Origin: Aquirickettsia sp965229725 | GTDB lineage: Bacteria > Pseudomonadota > Alphaproteobacteria > Rickettsiales > Midichloriaceae | Assembly (NCBI GenBank): GCA_965229725.1 | Contig: OZ245923.1 | Location: 558,001 to 622,000 of the forward strand | Length of the DNA: 64,000 bases | Direction of reading: 5' to 3' | Shown: positions 27,215 to 36,041 of the stretch, piece after piece | Numbering within the stretch: position 1 is the first letter of the stretch | How the letters are laid out: each line of letters opens with the position of its first letter | Made by a program: the position numbers and the translations under genes | The notes under the pieces: generated by a model | Seen by the model: the letters and a program-made list of their open reading frames with translations, nothing else | The model's database searches: none | What the model was told of the DNA's origin: nothing

Positions 27215-29239
27215 TTATTCAGATAATATCTGAGAGCATTGTCTCATAGTTATAGAATTTCTGCAAATTGCGTTGCTTAAATAGTAATTCAAAGGTTGGT
27301 TGTCTAATGTGTCTTTTGTAAAGTTTTTCTGTTTTGATGGAGTTTTGATTAAGTCATTGCTCACTAAACTATCGGTGATTTTAAATACAGGATTGGTCTT
27401 AGACATCGTATCCCTAATCTCACTAAGTTTTGAATATGGTAATTTAACACCTGTTAACTTTGCTAAATCTAAAATAATTTTCCAATCAATCTGTGCTTCT
27501 CCAAGTGGGTCAATTGCAGAATATGTATTTTGCACCCTACCCTCTAAGTTTACATATGTAGAATTTTTTTCAGTAAACGCTGGGGCTGGAAGAACAACAT
27601 CTGCAATTTCAGCAGCTTTATCTCCATGATGCCCAATATAAACAATAACCGCTTTTGGGTTGATTTTTTTTAAATCTATCTCATCTGCTCCAAGCAGTAT
27701 GATTATTTCGCATTTTTGAAGGATTTGATTTGTATCCATACCCTTATCATTTGGTATAAATCCTATGTCTAATCCCCCTACTCTAGAAGCTGCTGTATGA
27801 AGAATATTGTATCCATTCCAATTTTTACCAAGATAATTATATTGATTTAATAATTTAGCCATGAAGTATTCATAGGCTTCAAAATCAGGTTGAGTTGTTA
27901 AGTGCTCACCAAAGATAAGCATAGGTTTTTTTGCCCTTTTTAAGTCTTTACATAGTGGATGATCACCATCAGTAATTTGTTTTAGTATCCAAGGATTATT
28001 ACCAAGATACTTATAGGAATATGTTAAATCTAATTTGTTACCTATCAAAGCAACAGGAAGCTTATTATTCAAGTATGACTTTCTGATTCTAGCATTAACC
28101 ATTGTTGCTTCATACCTTGGATTACAGCCAATTAATAAGCAATGATCGGCTTCTTCAATGCCATTAATTGATGTATTAAAAACATACTCAGCTCTAGTAT
28201 TATTTGTTAATTTACTGCCATTTTGCCTACAATCGAAATTCCCACTACCAAGTGCTTCAAGATAATTTTTAACTACCAACATTGTTTCCACATCAGTTAA
28301 ATCACCTGCCACAGCACCAATTTTGCTAGTGTCAGTAGAGTTTACTTTTTTTGCAAGTGTATTAAGTGCTACCTCCCAACTGCATTCCACTAACTTACCT
28401 TTTCCTTTAATCATTGGCCTATCAAGTCTCTGATATTTAAGACCATCATAAGAAAATCTTGTTTTATCAGATATCCATTCTTCATTAATATTATCATTAG
28501 TGAGTGGCAATACCCTCATCACCTCATTTCCTCTAGTATTGACTATGATATTTGAGCCAACTGCGTCCATAACATCGATTGATTGAGTTTTGTGTAATTC
28601 CCAATTTCTTGCCTTGAATTCATATGGTTTTGAGGTCAACGCACCTACTGGACATAAATCAATAATATTTCCAGACAACTCAGATTTAACGCCACCTTCA
28701 ATATAATTTGTAATTTCAACGTCCTCTCCTCTTCCAATGCCACCTAATTCATATGTGCCTGCAATATCCTCAATAAACCTAACGCATCTTGTGCAGTGAA
28801 TACACCTTGTCATATGCGTTTGAATTAATGGGCCAAAATCTTTATCTTTCACAGAGCGTTTTTCTTCTTTATATCTACTTTCAGCTCTGCCATATTTCAT
28901 AGCCTGTTCTTGCAAATCACACTCACCACCTTGATCACATATAGGACAGTCCAGCGGGTGGTTAGCAAGCAAAAATTCCATCACCCCTTCTCTAGCTTTT
29001 TTCACAAGTGGAGTATTAGTATGAATCACCATTCCTTCACTTGCCACTTGTGCACAACTTGCCACAGGTTTTGGCGCCCTTTCCATTTCCACCAAACACA
29101 TCCTGCAATTTCCAGCTATTTTCAATTTGTCATGATAGCAAAATCTGGGAATTTCAACTCCAGCTTTCTCACATGCTTGAATGACTGTATAACCCTCAGG
29201 AACTTCAATTTCTGTGTTATTAATTTTTAATTTCGGCAT
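27215..29239 (-). CDS. nuoG: NADH-quinone oxidoreductase subunit G
   Basis: Fe-S rich peripheral subunit of complex I carrying electrons from NuoF. It has an N-terminal 2Fe-2S ferredoxin domain (FCYHDKLKIAGNCRMCLVE and the later CAQ), a His/Cys cluster site in HPLDCPICDQGGECDLQEQ, and two 4Fe-4S sites with CIHCTRCVRF. A molybdopterin-oxidoreductase-like fold fills the rest (about 220-674). Length 674 is typical of alphaproteobacteria. It is alone here; nuoH and nuoI do not follow. The promoter region may lie in the repeat at 29278-29317. Confidence 0.97.
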   Translation of the reverse strand: MPKLKINNTEIEVPEGYTVIQACEKAGVEIPRFCYHDKLKIAGNCRMCLVEMERAPKPVASCAQVASEGMVIHTNTPLVKKAREGVMEFLLANHPLDCPICDQGGECDLQEQAMKYGRAESRYKEEKRSVKDKDFGPLIQTHMTRCIHCTRCVRFIEDIAGTYELGGIGRGEDVEITNYIEGGVKSELSGNIIDLCPVGALTSKPYEFKARNWELHKTQSIDVMDAVGSNIIVNTRGNEVMRVLPLTNDNINEEWISDKTRFSYDGLKYQRLDRPMIKGKGKLVECSWEVALNTLAKKVNSTDTSKIGAVAGDLTDVETMLVVKNYLEALGSGNFDCRQNGSKLTNNTRAEYVFNTSINGIEEADHCLLIGCNPRYEATMVNARIRKSYLNNKLPVALIGNKLDLTYSYKYLGNNPWILKQITDGDHPLCKDLKRAKKPMLIFGEHLTTQPDFEAYEYFMAKLLNQYNYLGKNWNGYNILHTAASRVGGLDIGFIPNDKGMDTNQILQKCEIIILLGADEIDLKKINPKAVIVYIGHHGDKAAEIADVVLPAPAFTEKNSTYVNLEGRVQNTYSAIDPLGEAQIDWKIILDLAKLTGVKLPYSKLSEIRDTMSKTNPVFKITDSLVSNDLIKTPSKQKNFTKDTLDNQPLNYYLSNAICRNSITMRQCSQILSE

Positions 29240-29277
29240 AATTACGTAGGTATGTGTTAAACTACTATTTATAGAAA

Positions 29278-29317
29278 GTTATAACATAAGAATATCCTAT
29301 CTTCTATTGATAAATGA
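29278..29317. repeat. Promoter-like direct repeat, copy A
   Basis: About 34 bases match copy B (30718-30757) with three differences in the first 35 positions. On the minus strand it carries TGT followed by TATAAC, an extended -10-like element, about 40 bases before nuoG. A 7-bp hairpin GATAAAT/ATTTATC (29309-29325) overlaps its far end. Confidence 0.5.
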
Positions 29318-29367
29318 TATTTATCATATTGAGTGGGACCATAATACTTATAACCCAATTTCAACCG

Positions 29368-29895
29368 TTATATATTATTTGCAATATGATCTAAATTTTG
29401 TTCCATTTGCACTTCTGTACATACACCATCTAATCCGCAAACATATCCAATACTATTTCCAACTGTGCTTTTAAAATAATATTGTCCTGCAGATGTATTA
29501 GAAAAACTTGGCAAATTATATCCGCAATCATTATTGAGCTTATGAACAAGTCTTTTGTAAATAGCTGGGACAAAAGCTGTAATGCAAGCTATAGTAAGAC
29601 CACATAAGATCAATACTGTAGCTTGCTTGGTAATATCTTGCCAATAAGTAGACTTAGAATCTATAATCTCTACATTGTATCCTATATCCCCACTATAATT
29701 CCAAACACCATTATCCACAGAAGTATAATGTATCTCTATGGCATAAGTTCCAATTTCCGTATTATCTGGATTAAAACTAATACTCCCATTTTTTTCAAAA
29801 TTCTCATCTTTATGCATCCATGGATATACATAAGTATTCTCAAGAGAAAATATTAAATCAACAGCATGGCTTTTATTAGGAATTATATATTTATT
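29368..29895 (-). pseudogene. C-terminal remnant of a surface-type protein
   Basis: From the first ATG (29817) 149 residues can be read, but the same frame is open upstream to a stop at 29898. Those 26 codons look equally coding (KSHAVDLIFSLENTYVYPWM). The first part resembles the last strands of an Ig- or cadherin-like beta-sandwich domain (GTYAIEIHYTS, YNVEIID). Then come a membrane helix (about residues 67-87 from the ATG) and a Cys-containing tail. A start codon with context is missing, so I read this as the surviving 3' end of a larger exported gene. No family is named. Confidence 0.45.
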
Positions 29896-29920
29896 TTATG
29901 TGTTTTTTTCATATATATAA

Positions 29921-30241
29921 CTATGCTGACTGACAGCCACAATAAGATCTACGTATTTTATTAAAGATTATAAATCTTGAACCTAAAGAGGATGGGTTAT
30001 CAATTACTACTTGCTTATAATAATTCAAATAATCAGCTTGTTCCTTATCGTTATTATTAATAGTAAATGGATACACAGGAATTTTTATACTAGCAAATGC
30101 ATTGTACTGATCAATCGATATAAATTGTTTTTTTAACTTATATCTAACTAAATTAGGGTTATTTAGCACAAATAGAATTGCATCATAATTTGGCATAGGA
30201 AAAATATTTAAATTAGCATGAACTTTTCTTAATTGCGATAA
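29921..30241 (-). pseudogene. Fragment of unknown gene
   Basis: An ATG at 30196 gives 91 residues (MPNYDAILFVLNNPN onward, ending in CGCQSA), but the frame is open to 30241 without another ATG, reading LSQLRKVHANLNIFP first. No signal peptide, no recognisable domain. It lies in the block of short same-strand frames between the two promoter-like repeats. A tandem palindrome (30260-30289) lies just before it. It is likely a remnant but could be a small lineage-specific gene from the ATG at 30196. Confidence 0.35.
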
Positions 30242-30259
30242 TTACTCCCAAATGAACTT

Positions 30260-30289
30260 AGGTATATATAGGTATACCTAGGTATACCT
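30260..30289. repeat. Tandem 10-bp palindrome array
   Basis: Three adjacent 10-mers: AGGTATATAT (30260), AGGTATACCT (30270), AGGTATACCT (30280). The last two are identical and each is its own reverse complement, so the 20 bases 30270-30289 form one perfect palindrome. The array lies 64 bases upstream of the ATG at 30196. Operator-like. Confidence 0.6.
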
Positions 30290-30354
30290 CTGTAATTATT
30301 TTATGGTTTAATCTAATTGCATTATCAATAAATATTATTATTTTTTTGTAGTTT

Positions 30355-30666
30355 TTATAAATTAAATTTACCCGTACTATCCCTGCAATCTATGAATGTC
30401 CTGGGATGAAATAATATAGAAATCTTACCTTCTTCTAAGGGAAGGTTTTTTAAAGCAGAAGCTATGGCATCATCATTTGTATGTACCCAGTTATTTTGTA
30501 AATTTTTATAACTTCCGCCTAAATGTATTGTTTGATTAACTAGGATTTGCGAAATCCTATCTAAGTTTTCGTGTGCTAAATTTTTTAACATTTCGCTTTC
30601 ACTATAGGAATTAATTGCTAATTTAGATGAGAATACATCAACATCTTTAGCAAAAAATTTTCTCAA
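30355..30666 (-). pseudogene. Fragment of unknown gene
   Basis: A 103-codon frame starting only at a TTG (30666); it is open further upstream into repeat copy B with no ATG. The first internal ATG is at 30591 (78 residues). The sequence (SSKLAINSYSESEMLKNLAHENLDR as short helices, then ISILFHPRTFIDCRD) looks protein-like but I recognise no domain. The missing start suggests that the 5' end was lost when copy B of the repeat was placed here. Confidence 0.35.
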
Positions 30667-30717
30667 GTTTTTAAGATTAGTTAATTGGGAATTAGTTATA
30701 AATACAATTATAAAAAA

Positions 30718-30757
30718 TTATAACATAAAAATATTCTATCTTCTATTAATAAATACT
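30718..30757. repeat. Promoter-like direct repeat, copy B
   Basis: Matches copy A at 29278-29317. On the minus strand it carries TGT then TATAAT, a full extended -10 motif, 50-60 bases before the 30666 frame. A shorter match of 14 bases (ATAACATAAAAATA) recurs near 39721, upstream of ftsY. Confidence 0.5.
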
Positions 30758-30785
30758 GCCCAAGTGCTATTTTATATTATAGACA

Positions 30786-31490
30786 CTAGGAATCAGAAAC
30801 TGGCTTGCAGAACGGTATTGGAAAAAGAGGGTCTATATTACAAAAATTCTGAGATAAGAATTTATTTTCATTCTTGTCTTTGTCATATAATATACAGTTT
30901 CCATCTTTGCATGAAATTATACTACCAGGCATTATAAATTCACCCCTTTTTAGCTTTTTAATAAATTCAGGATGATGGCTATTTTTCAGGTCTTGCTCAA
31001 TTTTTTCAGTCTCATCTATAATTTTAAAAGTGGCTTTCCCATTAACTTCTAATAATCCAATATTTAATACTTCACCACCTTTCACCTCAAAACCTCCATA
31101 TATAAATTTATCGTTCACCAATCCAGGACTAGGATAGTATTGTATAGAATGATATGAGGTATATACATTGACTTTATCTAAGTAATAAATACCTGGTTCC
31201 AAAACTATATATTTATATAAATATTTTTTAAAATTACGTTCTTTTCCTTCTATCTCCATATACGCACTTTTTGAACCAATCTTTTTTAAGAAAAACGGAT
31301 GATAAGAATCGTGATATGAACCTTCATAGAAAATTTGACTCTTAACTGCAAAAAAAACAACGCCTTTCTTCTTTTCTTCAAACTCGCTTTCATTAAAAAC
31401 GTGATATGAAGATTTTTTTACAGCCTTAGCTACCTCAATAACAGTACAACCAGATAAAAACAAACAAAGAATAAGAAAAGCTAATCTCAT
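30786..31490 (-). CDS. Putative lipoprotein of unknown function
   Basis: The 234-residue protein begins with a lipoprotein signal (MRLAFLILCLFLSGC, lipobox LSGC with Cys15), so it should be lipid-anchored in the envelope. The mature part is rich in Tyr, Lys and beta-strand-like segments (residues 40-165), with VLEPGIYYLDKVNV and YGGFEVKGGEVLNIG suggesting a beta-sandwich. There are four Cys near the C terminus. No family is recognised. It is 44 bases downstream of fliI on the same strand, but a functional link to the flagellar ATPase is not evident. Confidence 0.8.
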   Translation of the reverse strand: MRLAFLILCLFLSGCTVIEVAKAVKKSSYHVFNESEFEEKKKGVVFFAVKSQIFYEGSYHDSYHPFFLKKIGSKSAYMEIEGKERNFKKYLYKYIVLEPGIYYLDKVNVYTSYHSIQYYPSPGLVNDKFIYGGFEVKGGEVLNIGLLEVNGKATFKIIDETEKIEQDLKNSHHPEFIKKLKRGEFIMPGSIISCKDGNCILYDKDKNENKFLSQNFCNIDPLFPIPFCKPVSDS

Positions 31491-31534
31491 ATCAAAACCT
31501 AAATAAATCTTTGGAATAAAGATTATATAAATTA

Positions 31535-32887
31535 CTATTTTTTAACATTTTTTTCTTCTTTATCAAATTCAATTATTTTGGCAAGTTTTGCGTATGAATC
31601 TTTCAAGGTTTCCTTTTCGTTATAATTTTGAGAGATAAATTTATTAATCTCATCTATATATTTTATGGATTCATCAACCTGTGGATCAGAACCAGATTTA
31701 TATGCTCCAATTCTAATCATATCTTCCATATCAGTATATTGAGAAATCAAGCTTTTTGCTTTATTCACCAGCTTATTCTCATATTCTGTATTGCACTTGG
31801 GCATAGTTCTTGAAATACTGTTTAGCACATCAATAGCCGGATATATACCACGTCCAGCAATTTTTCTACTCAGTACAACGTGTCCATCTAATATCCCTCG
31901 CACAGCATCAGAGATTGGTTCATTATGATCATCTCCTTCAACCAGCACACTAAAAAAAGCTGTCACATCTCCCTGCCCCTTGGTTCCCGGCCCTGCTCTT
32001 TCCAATAATTTTGGCAACTCAGAAAAAACACTTGGAGTGTAGCCCTTTGTTGTTGGTGGTTCTCCAACAGAAAGGCCAATCTCCCTTTGTGCCATAGCAA
32101 ATCTTGTGACGCTATCCATCATACATAGCACTTGTTTACCTTGATCTCTGTAATAATCGCATAATGCCATGGTAAGATAGGCTGCTTGTTTTCTTTTTAG
32201 TGCAGATTCATCCGAAGTTGAAACTACAACAATAGCTTTGCTTAAACCTTCTTCACCTAAATAATCTTCAATAAATTCTTGAACCTCCCTTCCTCTTTCT
32301 CCTATTAAACCTATAATTTTCACATCTGCATCTGCATACTTAGTAAGCATTGATATCATCATAGATTTTCCAACCCCAGATCCAGAAAATATCCCCATTC
32401 TTTGACCATAACAGCAACTTAAGAAAGCGTTGATAGATCTTATTCCCATATCCATTTTAGCTCCCACCCTTTTTCTCAAATGTGCTTTTGGAGGATTATT
32501 ATGCAATCTGTATGGAATGTTTCCATTTATTAATGGACCTTTTTCATCAATGGGGTCGCCGAAAGCATTAATGACCCTGCCGAGCCACTTGGTAGATGGA
32601 TAGATGGATTGGTCATGGGCAATCACATGAACTTGACTTCCAATCCCAATTCCTTCTGCTGAATCATACGTCATAAGCAAGGTTTTTTCTTCTCTAATGC
32701 CTACAACCTCAGCAAAAATGCTTATTTTATTTTTATTAATAATTTTACATTTTGACCCAATACTAACGGCAAATTCAATTCCTATAGCTTCAATTAATAA
32801 GCCTCTTACAGAACAGACTTTTCCAATTACCTGAAATTCAGGCATTAATTCAATTTCATTAATGATACTTCTTAAAATATTGGACAT
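31535..32887 (-). CDS. fliI: Flagellum-specific ATPase FliI
   Basis: ATPase of the flagellar/type III export gate. Walker A is SGSGVGKS (168-175), followed by GERGREVQEF (196-205). The Walker B region is VLCMMDSVTRFAMAQREIGLS-like (from about residue 253, in two halves MMDSVTRFAM and AQREIGLSVGEPPTT). GYTPSVFSELPKLLERAG and the arginine-bearing DGHVVLSRKIAGRG complete the core. FliI versus SctN or F1-beta cannot be fully settled by eye, but GYTPSVF and the overall match favour FliI. No other flagellar gene lies near. In Rickettsiales flagellar genes, where present, are scattered (for example Midichloria). The gene is intact at 450 residues. Confidence 0.88.
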   Translation of the reverse strand: MSNILRSIINEIELMPEFQVIGKVCSVRGLLIEAIGIEFAVSIGSKCKIINKNKISIFAEVVGIREEKTLLMTYDSAEGIGIGSQVHVIAHDQSIYPSTKWLGRVINAFGDPIDEKGPLINGNIPYRLHNNPPKAHLRKRVGAKMDMGIRSINAFLSCCYGQRMGIFSGSGVGKSMMISMLTKYADADVKIIGLIGERGREVQEFIEDYLGEEGLSKAIVVVSTSDESALKRKQAAYLTMALCDYYRDQGKQVLCMMDSVTRFAMAQREIGLSVGEPPTTKGYTPSVFSELPKLLERAGPGTKGQGDVTAFFSVLVEGDDHNEPISDAVRGILDGHVVLSRKIAGRGIYPAIDVLNSISRTMPKCNTEYENKLVNKAKSLISQYTDMEDMIRIGAYKSGSDPQVDESIKYIDEINKFISQNYNEKETLKDSYAKLAKIIEFDKEEKNVKK

Positions 32888-32953
32888 AAAAAATTATTTG
32901 ATATAGTTTGCACACGTAACATATACCAAGAATTAAAACACATATAGTCTTCG

Positions 32954-33859
32954 ATGCAAATAAAAATTTTTGAAATAGAAAAAGAAGATGATGGCTTAAG
33001 GCTTGACAGATGGTTTCATAGGAATATTCCGAACATGCCGTTTACTATTATTGCTAAGCTTGCAAGAAAAGGGCAAATTAGGCTTGATAGTAAAAGAGTT
33101 AAGATTAATATGCGAATCAAGCACGGTCAAAAAATACGAACTCCGATTATTGAATATGATGGCCCAATTAAACAAGAGTATATCAAGCCAAATAATTTCA
33201 ATTATATTAGAGATAAAATATTTAATTCCATCATACATGAAGATGAACATATAATTGTGCTAAATAAGCCATATGATTTATGTGTTCAAGATGGATCTAA
33301 GGTTAAAATATCAATAGATCGTGTGTTTAAGTTATCTGATTTACAATACAATATTGTGCATAGAATCGATAAAGAAACAACGGGGTTGATTGTTTTTGCC
33401 AAGAGTCCTGTCGTAGCAGCAGAGCTAAGTAAACTTTTTAGAGAAAAGAAAGTTGATAAATCCTACCTAACAATTTTATGTGGAATACCTAAAAATCAAG
33501 AAGGTATAATAGATTCCACTATCACAACTGGAGATTTCGAGGAACCGAAAGAATTACATGCAAAAACTAAATTTAAAGTGCTGAGTAAATACGAAGATTT
33601 ATTATCTTTCGTTGAAATGATACCACTGACTGGTAGAAAGCATCAAATTAGAATTCATAGCAAGGAAATTAATTGCCCTATATTAGGTGATAAAAAGCAT
33701 AATCATACCAGTATTAAGCAAGAAATTTATCTTGCTAATAATTTGCATTTACATTCGCATTCATTAGACTTTAATTTATTTGGTAAAAATTATACCTTTA
33801 AGGCAGAACTACCCGATCATTTTCAACAAACCTTAAATCAATATTTTCCAACCTATTAA
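32954..33859 (+). CDS. RluA-family pseudouridine synthase (RluC/RluD-like)
   Basis: Isomerises specific uridines in 23S rRNA. The 301-residue protein has an N-terminal S4 RNA-binding domain (GLRLDRWFHRNIP to about residue 70). The catalytic domain carries the RluA signature HRIDKETTGLIVFAKS (about 136-151, with the catalytic Asp) and PLTGRKHQIRIHSKEI (about 225-240). It is divergent from fliI with 66 bases between, and 12 bases before coaD. Whether it is RluC or RluD cannot be told without alignment. Confidence 0.93.
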   Translation: MQIKIFEIEKEDDGLRLDRWFHRNIPNMPFTIIAKLARKGQIRLDSKRVKINMRIKHGQKIRTPIIEYDGPIKQEYIKPNNFNYIRDKIFNSIIHEDEHIIVLNKPYDLCVQDGSKVKISIDRVFKLSDLQYNIVHRIDKETTGLIVFAKSPVVAAELSKLFREKKVDKSYLTILCGIPKNQEGIIDSTITTGDFEEPKELHAKTKFKVLSKYEDLLSFVEMIPLTGRKHQIRIHSKEINCPILGDKKHNHTSIKQEIYLANNLHLHSHSLDFNLFGKNYTFKAELPDHFQQTLNQYFPTY

Positions 33860-33871
33860 TGCATCAAATTC

Positions 33872-34369
33872 ATGACAGACAAAAAAATAGCAATATATCC
33901 TGGAACGTTTGATCCCATAACCTTAGGGCATCTTGATATAATAAAGCGTTCAGCAGCTCTATTTGATAAATTAATCATAGCCGTTGCTGCAGATACCATA
34001 AAAACTCCATCGTTTTCTGTGGAGGATAGAGTAAGCATGATTAGCTATGAAATGAAAAATTATAAAATTAAAAATGTTATTATCAAACCTTTTAAGGGTC
34101 TATTAGTAAAATTCGTCAAAACAGAAAATGCAAATATAATTATTAGAGGTCTGCGAGCTGTTGCAGATTTTGAATATGAATTTCAAATGTCATTTATAAA
34201 TAGAACTTTAGACACAGACATTGAAACAGTATTTTTGCCGGCAACAGAAAATGTGCATTTTATTTCCTCTACTTTTGTAAAAGAGATTACAAGGCTACAT
34301 GGTGATACAAAAAATTTGGTTACCCCTAATGTTCAAAAACTTCTAATTAAAAAATTTGAGGATGCTTAA
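33872..34369 (+). CDS. coaD: Phosphopantetheine adenylyltransferase
   Basis: Makes dephospho-CoA from ATP and 4'-phosphopantetheine. The 165-residue protein has the nucleotidyltransferase signature YPGTFDPITLGHLDII (residues 8-23, with the HxGH-type TLGH), IIRGLRAVADFEYE, and the late SSTFVKEI matching the ISSTxVR motif. It is followed by an overlapping SH3-domain gene, indicating one transcript with the pseudouridine synthase, SH3 and rpiB genes. Confidence 0.97.
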   Translation: MTDKKIAIYPGTFDPITLGHLDIIKRSAALFDKLIIAVAADTIKTPSFSVEDRVSMISYEMKNYKIKNVIIKPFKGLLVKFVKTENANIIIRGLRAVADFEYEFQMSFINRTLDTDIETVFLPATENVHFISSTFVKEITRLHGDTKNLVTPNVQKLLIKKFEDA

Positions 34370-34883
34370 GCTCAGATTAAAAATTTTAGCAACTTTATTT
34401 TGCTTGATAATTAATTGTAATGCCAATGAAACCGGAATTTCAACAGGGCTTCCAATACCGAGATATGTGAGTTTAAAGTCTGATGAAATTAAAATGCGTG
34501 TTGGTCCTGGGAAAAAATACCAAACTTCACATATTTACGAATGCAGGCATCATCCCGTCAAAGTGATAGCTGAGTTTGATAATTGGAGAAAAATTGAGGA
34601 TGAAAACAAGACTCAAGGCTGGATTCATCAAAGCTTATTAAGTGGGATTAGGTATGTCATTATAGAGAATAATTCTCTGATAATCAAAAAAGATCTGAGA
34701 CAGAAATTGTCCAAAAATCACTCGTTAATTTTTAAGGCACCAGATGAAAATTCACCTTTAATAGTAAAAGTTGAATTTGGAGTATTAGCAAGAGTTGTTA
34801 AGTGTGAAAAATTTTGGTGCAAAGTATCAATTCAAAATTATACTGGGTGGATAAGAAAAGTAAATATATGGGGCGTTGAATAA
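34362..34883 (+). CDS. Exported SH3-domain protein
   Basis: A 173-residue protein with an N-terminal signal peptide (LKLRLKILATLFCLIINCNA, cleavage probably after the Ala). Two bacterial SH3-like repeats follow. The first (about residues 35-95) has LKSDEIKMRVGPGKKYQTSH and WRKIEDENKTQGWIH. The second (about 100-170) ends WCKVSIQNYTGWIRK. Such proteins are periplasmic and often bind peptidoglycan or cell-wall peptides; in alphaproteobacteria this type is widespread (DUF1058-like). The ATG at 34362 overlaps coaD by 8 bases. Confidence 0.87.
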   Translation: MLKLRLKILATLFCLIINCNANETGISTGLPIPRYVSLKSDEIKMRVGPGKKYQTSHIYECRHHPVKVIAEFDNWRKIEDENKTQGWIHQSLLSGIRYVIIENNSLIIKKDLRQKLSKNHSLIFKAPDENSPLIVKVEFGVLARVVKCEKFWCKVSIQNYTGWIRKVNIWGVE

Positions 34884-34887
34884 TACT

Positions 34888-35322
34888 ATGAAAATTGGCA
34901 TTGCAAATGATCATGCTGGATGTGAATTAAAGAGGCAGATAGTAAAATATTTAATAAATGAATTAAATATTATCACAGTTAATAATTTTGGCACAGACAC
35001 AGAAAAATCTGTTGATTACCCTGATTACGCAAAAAAACTAATAGCTGTAATTGAATCTAAAGAAATAGATTATGGAATACTAATTTGTGGTTCTGGAATT
35101 GGAATGTCTATATGTGCAAATAGAAATAAGCATGTTAGAGCCGCATTATGTCATAATTCAGAAATTGCAAAACTTTCCAGAGAACATAATGATGCAAACG
35201 TTTTAGTATTAGGAGCAAGATACATATCCGTTGAAGAAGCTAAAGTTATAGTAAAAACATTTTTGACTTCCGAATTTCAAGCTGGAAGACATTTAAAAAG
35301 AGTGGAAAAAACTATAATTTAA
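34888..35322 (+). CDS. rpiB: Ribose 5-phosphate isomerase B
   Basis: Interconverts ribose 5-phosphate and ribulose 5-phosphate. The protein (144 residues from the ATG at 34888) shows the RpiB fold: GIANDHAGCELKRQ with the phosphate-binding start, VDYPDYAKK, GILICGSGIGMSICANRNKHVRAALCH with the active-site Cys in the ICGSGIG loop, and EHNDANVLVLGARYI. The in-frame TTG at 34876 is rejected because it overlaps the SH3 gene and adds no family sequence. It is convergent with the RDD gene four bases away. Confidence 0.95.
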   Translation: MKIGIANDHAGCELKRQIVKYLINELNIITVNNFGTDTEKSVDYPDYAKKLIAVIESKEIDYGILICGSGIGMSICANRNKHVRAALCHNSEIAKLSREHNDANVLVLGARYISVEEAKVIVKTFLTSEFQAGRHLKRVEKTII

Positions 35323-35326
35323 TAAA

Positions 35327-35761
35327 TTAATTATCTTTTATTAAAACCCTAGTTTCAAAAAGCATATCCTGCACAGCAACTTTTTCTTTCGTAAAAAGTA
35401 TTGTAAAGAAATTAACAATAAAAACACCAACAAAGCTTAGTAAACATAGCACAAAATATCTAAATATTGACCTAGCAAAAGAGATCGTCTGATTATCAAC
35501 ATTAACAATTTTTATATTCATTGCCAATTTACCTATGGTGCCTTGAAATTTTGAAGATTCAAAAAGCCCTATATATAAGGCATTAATCATTATGCTTAAT
35601 AAATAATAGCTGAATGTATGCACTTTTACACCATCAACATCATAAATATTGCCAATATTACTAAAACCTAAAACAACAAGATGTGGTATAACAAGAACCA
35701 TTGAATCAATTATAGTGGCTAAAATACGTCTCGATAGACCTGAATAAATTTGATTTTGCAT
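35327..35761 (-). CDS. RDD-family membrane protein
   Basis: A 144-residue membrane protein with an RDD domain. The opening SGLSRRILATIIDSMVLVIPH (split here as SGLSRRILATIIDS then MVLVIPH) has the conserved Arg and Asp of the first helix. A second and third helix follow at about 48-65 and 105-130, with QGTIGKLAMNIKIVN between. RDD proteins are often of unknown role and some act in Na+ or H+ transport. Upstream, 35762-36041 is about 280 bases with no gene that I can support, only AT-rich sequence and a short GCGT/ACGC hairpin near 35936. Confidence 0.85.
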   Translation of the reverse strand: MQNQIYSGLSRRILATIIDSMVLVIPHLVVLGFSNIGNIYDVDGVKVHTFSYYLLSIMINALYIGLFESSKFQGTIGKLAMNIKIVNVDNQTISFARSIFRYFVLCLLSFVGVFIVNFFTILFTKEKVAVQDMLFETRVLIKDN

Positions 35762-36041
35762 GAATGAATTATTTATTGAGTATAATTTCAGGCTATTCCA
35801 AAAAAATATTTAAGTCAATTAATCTAAATCTGCTTCTGTGTAAAATTATATCCAGGATATATAGCTAGATCAGGATAAAATTGTTACAGTCACACTATAT
35901 GTATAATAGGAAAAGCGCGTAATTGACGCAACTTCATCATAACTCTTTTATCTTAATTTGGCTATAAATGCACTTCACTCCCTGTCAAATACCACAATTA
36001 CATAGCGATTAAAGCATTTCATATAACCAGAATTTAAATTT

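Noticed and set aside
30786..32887. Flagellar or type III secretion cluster around fliI
   Set aside because: The adjacent genes are an unrelated lipoprotein and a divergent pseudouridine synthase; no other flagellar motifs were found in the window.
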